64,000 nucleotides of DNA from Hormiphora californensis (taxonomy: Eukaryota; Ctenophora; Tentaculata; Cydippida; Pleurobrachiidae): the NCBI GenBank assembly GCA_020137815.1, contig CM035361.1:6546631-6610630 (forward strand), written 5' to 3'. Below are positions 1 to 56,769 of this stretch, piece by piece. The notes under the pieces were generated by a model that saw nothing but the letters and a program-made list of their open reading frames with translations, was not told the DNA's origin and ran no database searches. Both the position numbers and the translations under genes were made by a program. Position 1 is the first letter of the stretch; each line of letters opens with the position of its first letter.

Positions 1-240
1 ACGTGTGAACGCTTGTACCAAAAAAGTTGTAATAAATAGAGTGGTAGCACGCAAAAACACACAAAAACATGTTAAAATGGAAACCCAAGCTCAGCCCGAG
101 CTATTTTGGGGAGGAAAAGTGTAAAAATTAGGCAAACAAACCAAACAAATTCTAACTGTTCAACTTTTTTCTGAACGAAAAAGGGGATAAGAGCCGAATT
201 ATATACTCAACTAAACGCTGATTCAACACACAAAAAGCAT

Positions 241-325
241 AGTTATAGATTGGTAACGGAATTACCCCTACCTATCGTGATACCTACGAGGGCCAGGGGT
301 AATTTCGTTACCATAGTTATAGAAC
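241..325. repeat. Imperfect inverted repeat downstream of the peroxiredoxin
   Basis: Arms 252-269 and 295-312 pair over 17 of 18 positions with a 25-nt loop. It lies just past the peroxiredoxin stop codon and could be a small MITE or a 3' UTR hairpin. Nothing else is recognised in 1-340. Confidence 0.5.
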
Positions 326-340
326 TGTTATAGAAGTGTT

Positions 341-435
341 TATAGCTCTTTGTTCTTGTTTTTGTTGCATACTTTCTCGAAGTACTTATAGCTCGGCTTT
401 GTTCTTGTTCTTGTTGCATACTTTCTCAAAGTACT
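341..435. repeat. Tandem duplication of the peroxiredoxin C-terminal coding end
   Basis: Two adjacent copies, 341-386 and 387-435. The upper copy encodes the lysine/asparagine-rich C terminus; the lower one falls after the stop codon in the 3' UTR. They differ by a few substitutions and a 3-base indel. The duplication probably shortened or re-cut the C terminus. Confidence 0.7.
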
Positions 436-3400
436 CCAATTTACCGCTGGGATCAGGTTTCAGGGTGTCCGCACCGGGGGTCCAGTTGGCGGGGCAAACC
501 TCGCCATGCTTATCGGTATACTGAGAGAGAGAGGAGGGGTGGTTAGAGTAGGTTAGAGGTATACTGGGGGAGGAGGTTAAGGGTGGTTAGGGGTTTACTG
601 GAGGAGTTTAGGGGAGTTTAGGGGTGGTTAGGGGTGGTTATCGGTATACTGGGTGAAGAGGGGTGGTTAGGGGTGGTTAGGGGTGGTTGGGGGAGGTAGG
701 GGAGGTTAAGAGTGGTTATCGGTTTACTGGGGGAGGATAGGGGTGGTTAGAGGTATACTGGGGGAGGTGGTTAGGGGTGGTTAGGGGTGGTAGGGGTGGT
801 AAGGGGAGGTAGGGGAGGATAGGGGCGGCTATCGGTATACTGGGGGAGGTTAGGGGTGGTTAAGGGGCGGCTATCGGTATACTGGGGGAGGTTAGGGGTG
901 GTTAGGAGAGGTAGGGGTGGTTAGGGGAGTTTAGGAGTGGTTAGAGGTATACTGGGGGAGGAGGGCCAGGGGTGGTTAGGGGTGGTTAATAGTGGTTATC
1001 GGTATACTGGGGGAGTTTAGGGGTGGTTAGGGGTGGTTAACGGTTTACTGGGGGAGGTTAGGGGTGGTTAGGGGTGGTTAACGGTTTACTGGGGGAGGTT
1101 AGGGGTGGTTAAGGGTGGTTAAGAGTGGGCGGTTAAACGGTATACTGGGAAGGGTGGCCGGTGGTTAGAGTAGGGGTTGGGAGGGGAGGTTAGGGGTGGC
1201 TAGAGGTATACTGGGGGAAGGAGGATACAAGTTTAGAGGAGGTAGGGGTGGATCCGGTATTGTAGTGGGAGAGGGGCGGTTGGGGGAGAGATAAGAGGGG
1301 AGGGCCAAGGGAGGTTATGTCAACTTAGGGCCCTATTATCGGTTTACTCAGTACAAAGGTAATAGGGATACGCTAAGACGATACAAGTTGGTTTGTTCGT
1401 TTTTTTTGTCACTAAACCATGGAATACGCTTCTAAGCAGTCAGCAAACCTCCATACCATCCCGGGTATGTGGTAACTATGGCGCTTTTTTGCCTTTGTGA
1501 TGGTCTTGAGTTGATAGGTGTGTAAAAGGTGGAATCATTACCTGGAAAGCCTGAACAAGTCGGAGTGTTTCATCGACTGAACGTCCGACAGGTAGGTCAT
1601 TCATTGTGATCTGTCGCAGAATACCTGCGGGGATTTGGAGGATTTATAATGTGTTTTTATTTTAGGGACATATATAAACTACATCTTTAAAAACTATTAA
1701 ATGGTAAAAAGTACGGTTATTTTATAAAACAAAATATACTGATATTCAATATTTGTCTCAGTACCATTGCATCTGAGTACACTCCAGGAACCAACCGAAT
1801 CAGGGAATACTGGTCCCTGATTGGCTGATAACCAGCCCTTGATTGAGTGTTTGAAATATTTGAACTTTCATTGTTTTCCGTACTCATTCTAAATGTTGAC
1901 CACGATAAAAAGTCACGTGACCTAAATAACGAGTTCTGATTGGTTGTTTACTTGTTTCGGTCGGTTCCTGGTACACTTCACATCTACCTTCAAAATTTCA
2001 TTAAAACTCCACAAACACTAAAACAATATCAGTAAAATTGGTCCCTGTCTTACCCTCCTTCAACAAACAACCAACGCTATCTAGCGCTGTGTAAGAATCA
2101 TTATTATCTAACAACCCCTCCAATACCTCCAAATCTTCATTTGATATCGGCGTATCAGATGAAACTAAAGCTCCAGAGGCATCCGTTGGCCCGTCCTGTC
2201 CATCAGTTGATGTCGCCAAAATAGTAACTTTTATCTCCCTCCCTCCTTCTCTTGACTTTTGTTTCTGAATCTCAAGCAGGGCTGATAGAGCAAGTTCCTG
2301 CAACCGTCCACCTTTACCACTTCCTCGTATTGTAACAGTAGTCTCACCTCCAAACACAAAACAACAACTCCTCTTTGTCGATATTATTTTCCTGAACCCC
2401 TCATCAGAGAACTGGGTGTCCTGATCCCCAAACACAGATCTAATAATATCCCTGCCCACGTCCCGTGCTTCTCCACACATCCCGCTAGTTACAAGATAGT
2501 TGGGAATATGAGCATCATTGAGCGTGTCAATAGCAGCGGTTACGGCACATGATTGAGATGCTATTATGATGTTGGAGAGATGAGGACACTTTGGAAGATC
2601 TTTAGTCTGAGAGGTATTGAGAAGTGTTAGGGCTGACTCAGGGACGGTGACACCTAAACTTTTGATAACATCCAATCCACATTTTGTTGTCATGACAACC
2701 TCATTAGCAACGAGAGTTGGGCCACTGGCTATCACTTCAATTGGATCACCAATTACATCAGATATGATCAGACTCACAACAGTGCCAGCATTTTGTAGTT
2801 CCCGTGCCAGGCCGCCCTGTTTAACTCTATCTAACTGCCCCCGGACCGCATTCAACTCCCCAATACTTGCACCTGATTTCACCAGCGCATCAATTGTATT
2901 CAACATATCAGGGAGAGGGATGAGAGGATCGGAAAACAATGCCGAACCACCACCCGATATCAAAACGATACAAACATCACTTTCTGTTAGTTTACCAGCT
3001 TGTGCCATGATGGAACGAGATGTTCCGATACTGTCCTTATCTGGCATGTTGTTCAAGGCACCGGGGTTGATTTGGAGAGATCGTCTGGAGGAAGAAGGAG
3101 GATAGCTTGTGTCATCGTGAGGTATTGACAAGATAGCTGTAGTGATGTGACTACTGAGCACTGAATCCAATCCTTGGTACATGGACAGAACTGCCTTACC
3201 AAAACCAAAAACAGACACATTTCGATTGAGAACCATTGTTTTATTCTTAATTGTTAGTGTGTCCCCTTTTAATACTAAACTTTGTCGCACTAATGTTTCA
3301 GGATTTAGTTTGGAAAGGATTGAAGAGAGGATGGCTCGGTAAGGATGGGACATTAGGGACATGTCGCTGGATTTGGGAATTATTTAGTCAGCTACTATGG

Positions 3401-4402
3401 AACAAAATCATAACTAAACAACAAACAAAAACATATTACATCTGTTTTCCATGCAAGGGAGAGAAATTACTGATCAGTTTCCTTTAAAAAAACTCACAAC
3501 CCACCTTTATCATCAATAATGAAAAGTCCCCGCCCATGACCCACCTTTATCATCGATAATGAAAAGACCCCTAAGAGTGTGTCCCTCGTCCTCCAACAAA
3601 ACTCCATAATCCCGTGAAATACTTCTGGTTAGATCACTCAAGATAGGAATATCCATGTCTCCTAGACCACCCTTGTTTCGGGGTGTGTTGATCCACGCGA
3701 GATGGGTGAATTTACTGTCAACTGAGGCTGCAATAACCTGGTGAGAGAAGTGTGGGGTGATTGTACCAGCCAGGGGGGGGGGCTTTTGAGTGGGATGATT
3801 GTACTCTCTACTCTCCAGCCAGAGCGGGGGTTTTGAGATATATCTAGGGAGAGCTGACGTTCACTAAATAATATACGACATAGTGTTCAGCATTAAATTA
3901 CTATGTAGTTGTGACAACTCTGTCTTACCGCGGTGTTAATGTCCTCAAACTCTTTGTTACGATCATTGAAGGCAATAATCTCCGTTGGACAGACAAAGGT
4001 GAAATCCAGAGGATAGAAAAACAGAACGACATACTTTCCTAAAAATTTTCAGTGTTAGATACCCATAGCATAAGATGAATCCGATAAAATGAATGGGTAA
4101 AGTTACCTTTAAAGCTGGAGAGAGTTATGTCCTCAAATTTTCCTTTCACTACGGCAGCTGCAGTGAAATCAGGAGCTGGTTTACTGATACGGGCTTTGAC
4201 CACACCCAACGCATGATCGTAGACCTGAAAAACGGTCAAATTTAACATTCAATTGCAGGGAGCAGGCAGGTGACCAGCCGCAATTTAGCAAATGTGTTCC
4301 AATTTTTACCTTGGGGCCATATCCGAAGATTCCGTTCATGGGGCATGCTTCGTCTGAAGCAGCAGCTAAGGCTACCAGTACAAAAAGGAGAAGGAATTTC
4401 AT
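386..4402 (-). CDS. PRDX4: Secreted 2-Cys peroxiredoxin (PRDX4-like), six exons
   Basis: Thiol peroxidase that reduces hydrogen peroxide and alkyl hydroperoxides. Exons on the minus strand: 4402-4310, 4224-4107, 4038-3929, 3737-3545, 1624-1542, 520-386. Their phases agree and give 243 residues, close to the family length. The first exon encodes a hydrophobic signal peptide ([16 protein letters not shown]), so the protein should enter the ER or be secreted, as PRDX4 does. Exon 3 carries the peroxidatic cysteine motif FTFVCPTE; exon 6 carries the resolving cysteine in HGEVCPA. Exon 5 reads [20 protein letters not shown], typical of the family. The intron between exons 4 and 5 (1625-3544) contains a complete glycerate kinase gene on the same strand and a MITE. 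The intron before exon 6 is mostly a minisatellite built from the exon-6 splice acceptor. The donor of exon 4 is also duplicated. Family call is very secure; PRDX4 as ortholog is inferred from the signal peptide. Confidence 0.93.
521..1345. repeat. Minisatellite made from the peroxiredoxin exon-6 splice acceptor
   Basis: About fourteen irregular units of 30-80 bp. On the gene (minus) strand each contains CTAAC, a C-rich tract ending CCCCCAG, then TATACCGAT, which are the first nine bases of exon 6 (Y-T-D). Copies of the exon-start signature lie near 556, 590, 640, 719, 751, 833, 873, 944, 999, 1049, 1080, 1137, 1204 and 1339. Between them are GGTTAGGGGTGG-type G-rich spacers on the plus strand. 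The array is contiguous with the real acceptor at 521-523. Confidence 0.85.
1784..1971. mobile_element. MITE with 16-bp terminal inverted repeats, full-length copy
   Basis: Begins CCAGGAACCAACCGAA and ends with its inverted complement (one mismatch). It is flanked by the direct repeat TACACT (1778-1783 and 1972-1977), a plausible target-site duplication. Internal sequence recurs at 48,588-48,684 and, inverted, at 63,550-63,641, so this is a dispersed family. No coding capacity. Confidence 0.8.
2001..3362 (-). CDS. GLYCTK: Glycerate 2-kinase (GLYCTK, MOFRL family), intronless
   Basis: Phosphorylates D-glycerate in serine and fructose catabolism. Single open frame of 453 residues, a little shorter than vertebrate GLYCTK. 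Family landmarks in order: [15 protein letters not shown] (about residues 52-66), the glycine-rich [10 protein letters not shown] (about 135), [37 protein letters not shown], then the C-terminal MOFRL segment with [38 protein letters not shown] and NNDSYTALD. The initiator chosen is the first Met of the frame; a second Met three codons on is possible. The gene sits inside an intron of the peroxiredoxin, same orientation, and has no introns although neighbouring genes are intron-rich, which suggests origin as a retrogene. No frameshift is visible, so it is probably functional. Confidence 0.95.
   Translation of the reverse strand: MSLMSHPYRAILSSILSKLNPETLVRQSLVLKGDTLTIKNKTMVLNRNVSVFGFGKAVLSMYQGLDSVLSSHITTAILSIPHDDTSYPPSSSRRSLQINPGALNNMPDKDSIGTSRSIMAQAGKLTESDVCIVLISGGGSALFSDPLIPLPDMLNTIDALVKSGASIGELNAVRGQLDRVKQGGLARELQNAGTVVSLIISDVIGDPIEVIASGPTLVANEVVMTTKCGLDVIKSLGVTVPESALTLLNTSQTKDLPKCPHLSNIIIASQSCAVTAAIDTLNDAHIPNYLVTSGMCGEARDVGRDIIRSVFGDQDTQFSDEGFRKIISTKRSCCFVFGGETTVTIRGSGKGGRLQELALSALLEIQKQKSREGGREIKVTILATSTDGQDGPTDASGALVSSDTPISNEDLEVLEGLLDNNDSYTALDSVGCLLKEGKTGTNFTDIVLVFVEF
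3496..3570. repeat. Duplicated exon end and splice donor of peroxiredoxin exon 4
   Basis: On the minus strand the last 25 bases of exon 4 (G-L-F-I-I-D-D-K) plus the donor GTGGGT occur twice, with exon-end boundaries at 3545 and 3505, 40 bp apart. The two copies differ within the coding part only at GGT/GGA and ATC/ATT, both synonymous. Using the downstream donor would read into an in-frame stop, so the upper copy is taken as functional. Confidence 0.85.
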
Positions 4403-4906
4403 TTGAGAGAGAGGGTAACAGAACGAAAGTTGTAAAAAAAGTTCTGTTGATTTAAAAAAAGTTCAAAATTTGGCGAAATTATTTGAAGAAACTATAAAAC
4501 GCGCGCGTTTAAATGCAGCGCAGTTAAAGAAACTGTTGCGGACTACATTAAATTACATAAAATGCAGCGTACTTATTCATTTTTAACGAAATTTCGTTTG
4601 TTTTCAACTTTCGTGTTTTAAAAATTTCTCTCCAGTTTTTAAATTTCGAATTCAAGGACGTTTTCGCCTTCCAGGCTGCGAAGAGGGGTTTCTGAGAGGA
4701 ATTTGTTCCCTTAAATGCTGATTACATACTGTATAAATTGTATACGGATTTCATGGCCAAAAGTTATTTCACTGGGCAGAGGGCACTGATGCCCGTCGCC
4801 CGACTGCCGGCCGGCGGCTGCTGGGTGCGGAAGGTGACGGTTTTCGAGTTCATACTATTCTAATAGACGGTATCTTTTAAGGCTGTGCTATGGTGACGTG
4901 ACCAAG
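4403..4906. promoter_or_regulatory. Divergent intergenic region between peroxiredoxin and calpain
   Basis: About 500 bp separating two start codons that point away from each other, so it presumably holds both promoters. A TATA-like CTATAAAA lies at 4492-4499 on the plus strand, followed by a CGCGCGCG block. No transcription start can be fixed by eye. Confidence 0.5.
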
Positions 4907-52222
<47,316 letters not shown>

Positions 52223-53227
52223 AAGATATCAGTTCATTGATGTGGGTCAAAGTTAATTGATGCAGCAAGATTAAGAAGTTCAATCTGGAATTTAGAATCG
52301 AATGTTCGTAGCAACGGTAGCAATGCGATTTAGTGCAAACACGGGGCAAGAACACTGTTTTATTGGGCCAGGAAGGGGACACGTTTAGTTAGTAGAGAGA
52401 GAAAATGTTTTTCTTTAGTTTTGTACTGAATTTTAATATTGTCTTGTCGAATATTCTAGAGTACAGCAGCATATATGAATTAATTAGTTCTGTTAATAAC
52501 TATAAGTTATAGTGGTGGCATTTCAGTGCATTAGATTTAGCTGTAGAACATAGACGATATAGAATTAGATATTGCATAAGCCAAATATGGCTCATCGATA
52601 TCTCTCTCATATCTCTCTCATTTGCCTAGCTAGACTCTGTTTCGCGCTTTACAAAATGTTTATTTAATGTAAAGGAGGGTTAGAACAAAACAACTCTCTC
52701 ATATGCTGTCAGAGCATTGGCCTGACCCATTCTCGTTTCTCGCGCGAGAACTGTGGTCAGAGCATTGGCCTGACAGCTCATATGAGACTGAGAGTGCTAT
52801 CTGACGTCGCCAGACCCCGTTTTGATTCTTGAAATCTCAGATCGGGTCATTGGGCACGTCACGCCCTCTTTTTTCGCGGCCAAATCGGGTCAGCGCCGTC
52901 AGGAAGTGAGAATGAGATTGAGATTTAGGAATTCGTATAATTATTCAATTTATTGTTGGTAATGATGGCATGGTATTGGTTGGAATGGTTGACTTGGAAC
53001 CAACTGGATGGTTGTATAATTGTTCATACTATTATGCAACTGCACAAGATGATGGACATCATTTCGGAATTGCAAAATGCAAGAATCAAATTGTTTAACT
53101 GAAGAATTCGAGACTTCACTTTCTGCGTGGTATTGGTAAACTTTTCTTGGATTTACTCTTAGTTGCCAAAAACTATAATTAGATTGTCTATCATTTTGTT
53201 TCTATTACGGCCTACCTTGCACCTACC
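52223..53227. other. Downstream flank of calpain, no gene seen
   Basis: 3' UTR and intergenic sequence. It contains an inverted copy of the TTCTAACCC repeat (52,628-52,692) and two copies of a GTCAGAGCATTGGCCTGAC hairpin motif (about 52,708 and 52,756) that also occurs at 18,726. Confidence 0.55.
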
Positions 53228-53461
53228 TAGGGCGCGCACAGACTGTCCAATGTCCATGCGTGATCATTATGGGCATGGGCAAGATTTTGACCAATTCGCA
53301 CAGACTGACAAAAATTGGTCATTTGACCAAGCTTGGAGAGTAAAAACTGAAACTAATTCATAACATATCGAAAACCACTGAACCCGACTAATTTTGATAC
53401 GCTGGCGACTTGGTCAAAATAATGGACATGATCACGCATGGACAGTCTGTGCGCACCCCTA
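53228..53461. mobile_element. MITE with roughly 40-bp inverted ends and TA target site
   Basis: Ends are TAGGGCGCGCACAGACTGTC and the complement of TAGGGGTGCGCACAGACTGT, then share CCATGCGTGATCAT. A TA dinucleotide flanks both ends, as in mariner-like MITEs. 234 bp, non-coding. Confidence 0.75.
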
Positions 53462-53982
53462 GAGACATCCCATCAATCTGACTGCCGAGGGATTATAATA
53501 GATTTGGGCACGTCGCGCCCCCTACGGGGCTTGCTGTACATCAAAATTCAAAAACGAGTGCCATGTCAGAATTGTCACTGAGTCACTTATTCTGGCAGTA
53601 TATTTCGTCTAGCTGGGGCCTGGGAGATCTCTACTAGTACTTCTAGGCTGGGAGATCTCCCGGGGACGTTTCCAGGAGATCTCCGCGCCGGAGGTGCGGG
53701 GCCGTAATTGAGAGTAACAATTACAAATGCAATTGCATGCAAGTCTGTGATCGACTGTATGGAGAATGGAGATTGGCGGCGTCCATACCCTAATTTGATT
53801 CTCAAATCTGACAGTGCGCTCAGATGGGGTCGGCGGCGCCGGACAGGTGATCGAAAACGGTTCCAAAAGGCCCCTTTTTCTCCATTTGAATGAAAATAAA
53901 TGCGAAGGATGTGACGCGCTTAAAAACAATAAACACGCTGCAGATGAAAATGCGCGGCGCGCTTTGAAATTGGCGTCGCAAC

Positions 53983-54020
53983 GTGAGCTGAAAAGTTTGA
54001 AATCAAACTTTTCAGCTCAC
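53983..54020. repeat. Perfect 18-bp inverted repeat, 2-nt spacer
   Basis: GTGAGCTGAAAAGTTTGA (53983-54000) and its exact complement (54003-54020). Otherwise no gene is seen in 53,462-54,975. Confidence 0.85.
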
Positions 54021-54984
54021 AAACCCCCTTTCTCTCTTCGGCAGCTTCTCTTCGGCTGTTGGAAAGTGATGCCAATCGGTGTTGGGGTTAGTGAATTTAA
54101 AAAAAAAATTTCAGCTCACAAAAAAATTTCAAGCCGAAAATTTTCAGAATTTCCGTTCCCCGTCTGCCTTTTGGCTCTTGCAGTGCATAGTGTTGCGCTT
54201 GGAGCCCTCGGTAAATGGAATATCCCTAGGAAAAACTCACTCCAATAATTTGGGATTTCCCTAGCTGCAAAGCAGCCGTCGCGTTGCATGTCTGTTCAAG
54301 GTAGACCGAAGACTAGCTGTCTGGTAATCCACGAATAGCACTGTCTTCAGAACTAGGAGGTCAGGATATGGGGTGCCCTGTGGTTGCTGTCTCGCGATCA
54401 AGAAATGAGTACAACTGTCAGTTCAGCAATCGAAGAAGCTGTGAGCTGTCGGGAAGACTGAAGCCATCACTACACCTGTTTTCAGTGGCTGTAACAGTTA
54501 TATTTGTACTATTTTTCCATAGCGCTGTTTCCATTTTGTTACTCATTAAGGTACAGACGACCAAGATCTCAATATAATTATCCTAATCGAGTAATATAAA
54601 ATGAAGGATGTAAGCAAGATTTGGATTAGCATATCTTTCTTCATTCTTGGTTTACTTGTTAGAGTTAAAAGTGTGTGTCCTGTAGAATGCTCGATCCGGG
54701 CATGCAGAGAGCTTTCTGGGTTTACTTCTCCCAGTTCGTCGACCATACGACTCCTGGGAATGAGAGATGTTAAACTCTCACACGACGGGGTGAAGTTTTT
54801 GCTTCAATTTGTTTCTGTCCAAACGAACCGGTGGTCAGTGGTATTTTGAAGGAGTTTCATTTGAAACTCTTCCTGGATATCTAATGTTTGGGACTCCGTA
54901 CTTCTCTTGGAGTGTCAAGATAATATTTTTGTTTTCTGATGTTAATCGATAACAATCATCGTTGGTCAATATGAGGTGTCGTCA

Positions 54985-55110
54985 GCAGGGTGGTGTAGTG
55001 GCTAGTACACTCGCCTCTCGTGCATTAGGTCCAGGTTCGATCCTAGCACATGCCGTCTAGTCCACCCTAGCTATGACTGGTAGGGGCACGAAAGTAACAC
55101 AAGTTTACAC
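54985..55110 (+). mobile_element. tRNA-derived SINE
   Basis: The head has an A-box-like TGGTGTAGTGG (54991-55001) and a perfect B-box GGTTCGATCC (55034-55043) at the proper spacing, with a decayed anticodon arm between. The body after it is unrelated to tRNA. It runs directly into the 3' tail of the LINE at 55,118. Confidence 0.75.
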
Positions 55111-55117
55111 CTCCAGC

Positions 55118-56744
55118 TTTCACAACTTTACAAGTTTACAAGTTTACAAGTTTACAATTAAAGTTTTATTTATAAAGAAACATGCCTTCCCTGAATGGGT
55201 CCACCTAAATAAAATTAAGTTGAAAAACTATCCCTTCACACTCACACTCATCAGCACAGCACAGCACATTGAGGCGAAAGGTCATTTGGAAGTGGCGGGT
55301 ACCCTCTGACTGGAGGACGATCGTGAAATCCTGTCAAGTAATTGCCCAATGATGATTTGAACTGAGTCAAGCTCACACAAGAATTGACAGCAGCTGGTAG
55401 AGTGTTCCATAAATGAGCTGCTCTTGGACCAAATGAGCAGTGAAATTGATTAGCTCGTTTCGTTTCTGCTCTATAGGGGTAAGGTGGTGGGACTATCCGC
55501 ATACCCAGTCTAGCGTGCTGTTGAAATACTAGGTTGGCAGAGTTAGGTACAAAACCATGAATCGTCTTCCACACATGAATCAGAATGTAGCGCTGTCTCC
55601 GACGCTCAAGGGACATAAGATTGAGCAATTTCAGTCTATCCCAATAGTCATGACCCTGCATACCATCAAGACGTCTGGTGAAACAACGTTGGACATTCTC
55701 AATAGCCTTGATATCACCAGCCTTGGAAGGGTTCCAGACTAGGCAACAGTACTCAAGAATAGGCCTGACCAAGGACTTGAAAAGCTGTACCATAACCTCC
55801 GGAGAACGGTCCCGAAAAACGCTGAATATCCAGCCACTCAAGAGGGAAGCCTTCCGCACTATGATAGAAATGTGCCTCGTCCATGACCCATCTGAAGACA
55901 TCTGGACACAAACATCAGGTTCGGGGGTCAACTGCACACCTGAGCTTGTAGTATATGAAAACACTTCAGCTGCGAAAGGAAACTGTCTGAGGATAGTAGA
56001 CTTATTCAGACTATAGCTCAAGAGCTGAAATTTATCCTCATGTAACTTCATATTGTTCTTTTTTGCCCATTCTGCCACTCTTAAAAGATCGTTCTGTAGG
56101 CACGCCTGGCCAGCCATATCCGAAATAGCTTTTACCAACTTAGTATCGTCAGCAAAAGTTAGACACATGCTACCGTCTAGCACTGACTCCAGGTCAAGAA
56201 TATATATGAGGAAAAGAAGTGGTCCGAGCACACTACCCTGGGCAACCCCTCTAAGTACCTCAACCCAGGGTGACCTCACTCCATCCACCATTACACACTG
56301 ATTCCTGCCCAGGATCCAAGCACTGATCCACTGCAGGAGTTGACCTCCAATACCATATCGCCTCAATTTAGCTAGCAGAACATTGATATCCACGGAATCA
56401 AATGCTTTACTAAAATCTAAGTAGATAGCATCGACTTCCTGATCACCGCATAGATCAGATAGGATGATGTCAACATGGGTTAGTAGCTGTGTCATGGTAC
56501 TGCGCCCCTTCCTAAACCCATGCTGAGTGTCACTCTGCAACTCCATCTCGTCCAAGTAGTCACTGATCCGTTTCCTCACCAGCCGCTCAAACACTTTAGA
56601 CAGGTGACTTGTTATAGACACTGGGCGATAGTTCACAGGTTTCGATTTAGCCCCCTTCTTGAATAACGGTGTTATGAACTGTTGCTTTAAGCAACTAGGG
56701 ACCGATCCGTCTTCAAATGACCTGTTCCACAACATCCAAATCAT
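55118..56744 (-). mobile_element. 5'-truncated LINE with reverse transcriptase
   Basis: The open frame 56744-55251 (497 residues) covers the RT: YRPVSITSHLSKVFERLVRK, HGFRKGRSTMTQLL, YLDFSKAFDSVD, VAQGSVLGPLLFLIYI, and the catalytic FADDTK, followed by a C-terminal region ending in a stop. There is no endonuclease domain. The 3' tail is an (AAACTTGT)n-type microsatellite at 55,158-55,118. Jockey/CR1-like order of motifs; clade not fixed. The reading frame is open but an in-frame deletion is visible relative to the neighbouring copy, after TPEPDV. Confidence 0.85.
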
Positions 56745-56769
56745 GTTTTATTGGTGAGTCTCCTGCTCA

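Noticed and set aside
520-1345. Interstitial telomere (TTAGGG-like GGTTAGGGG)
   Set aside because: The spacing is irregular and the conserved part is the exon-6 acceptor and TATACCGAT; the G-rich part is not a regular hexamer.
2001-3362. Bacterial contamination explaining the intronless glycerate kinase
   Set aside because: The sequence matches animal GLYCTK features and is embedded in a contiguous host intron with matching exon phases on both sides.
54985-55055. Functional tRNA gene
   Set aside because: A- and B-boxes are present but the acceptor and anticodon stems do not pair well, and the element continues into a non-tRNA body.
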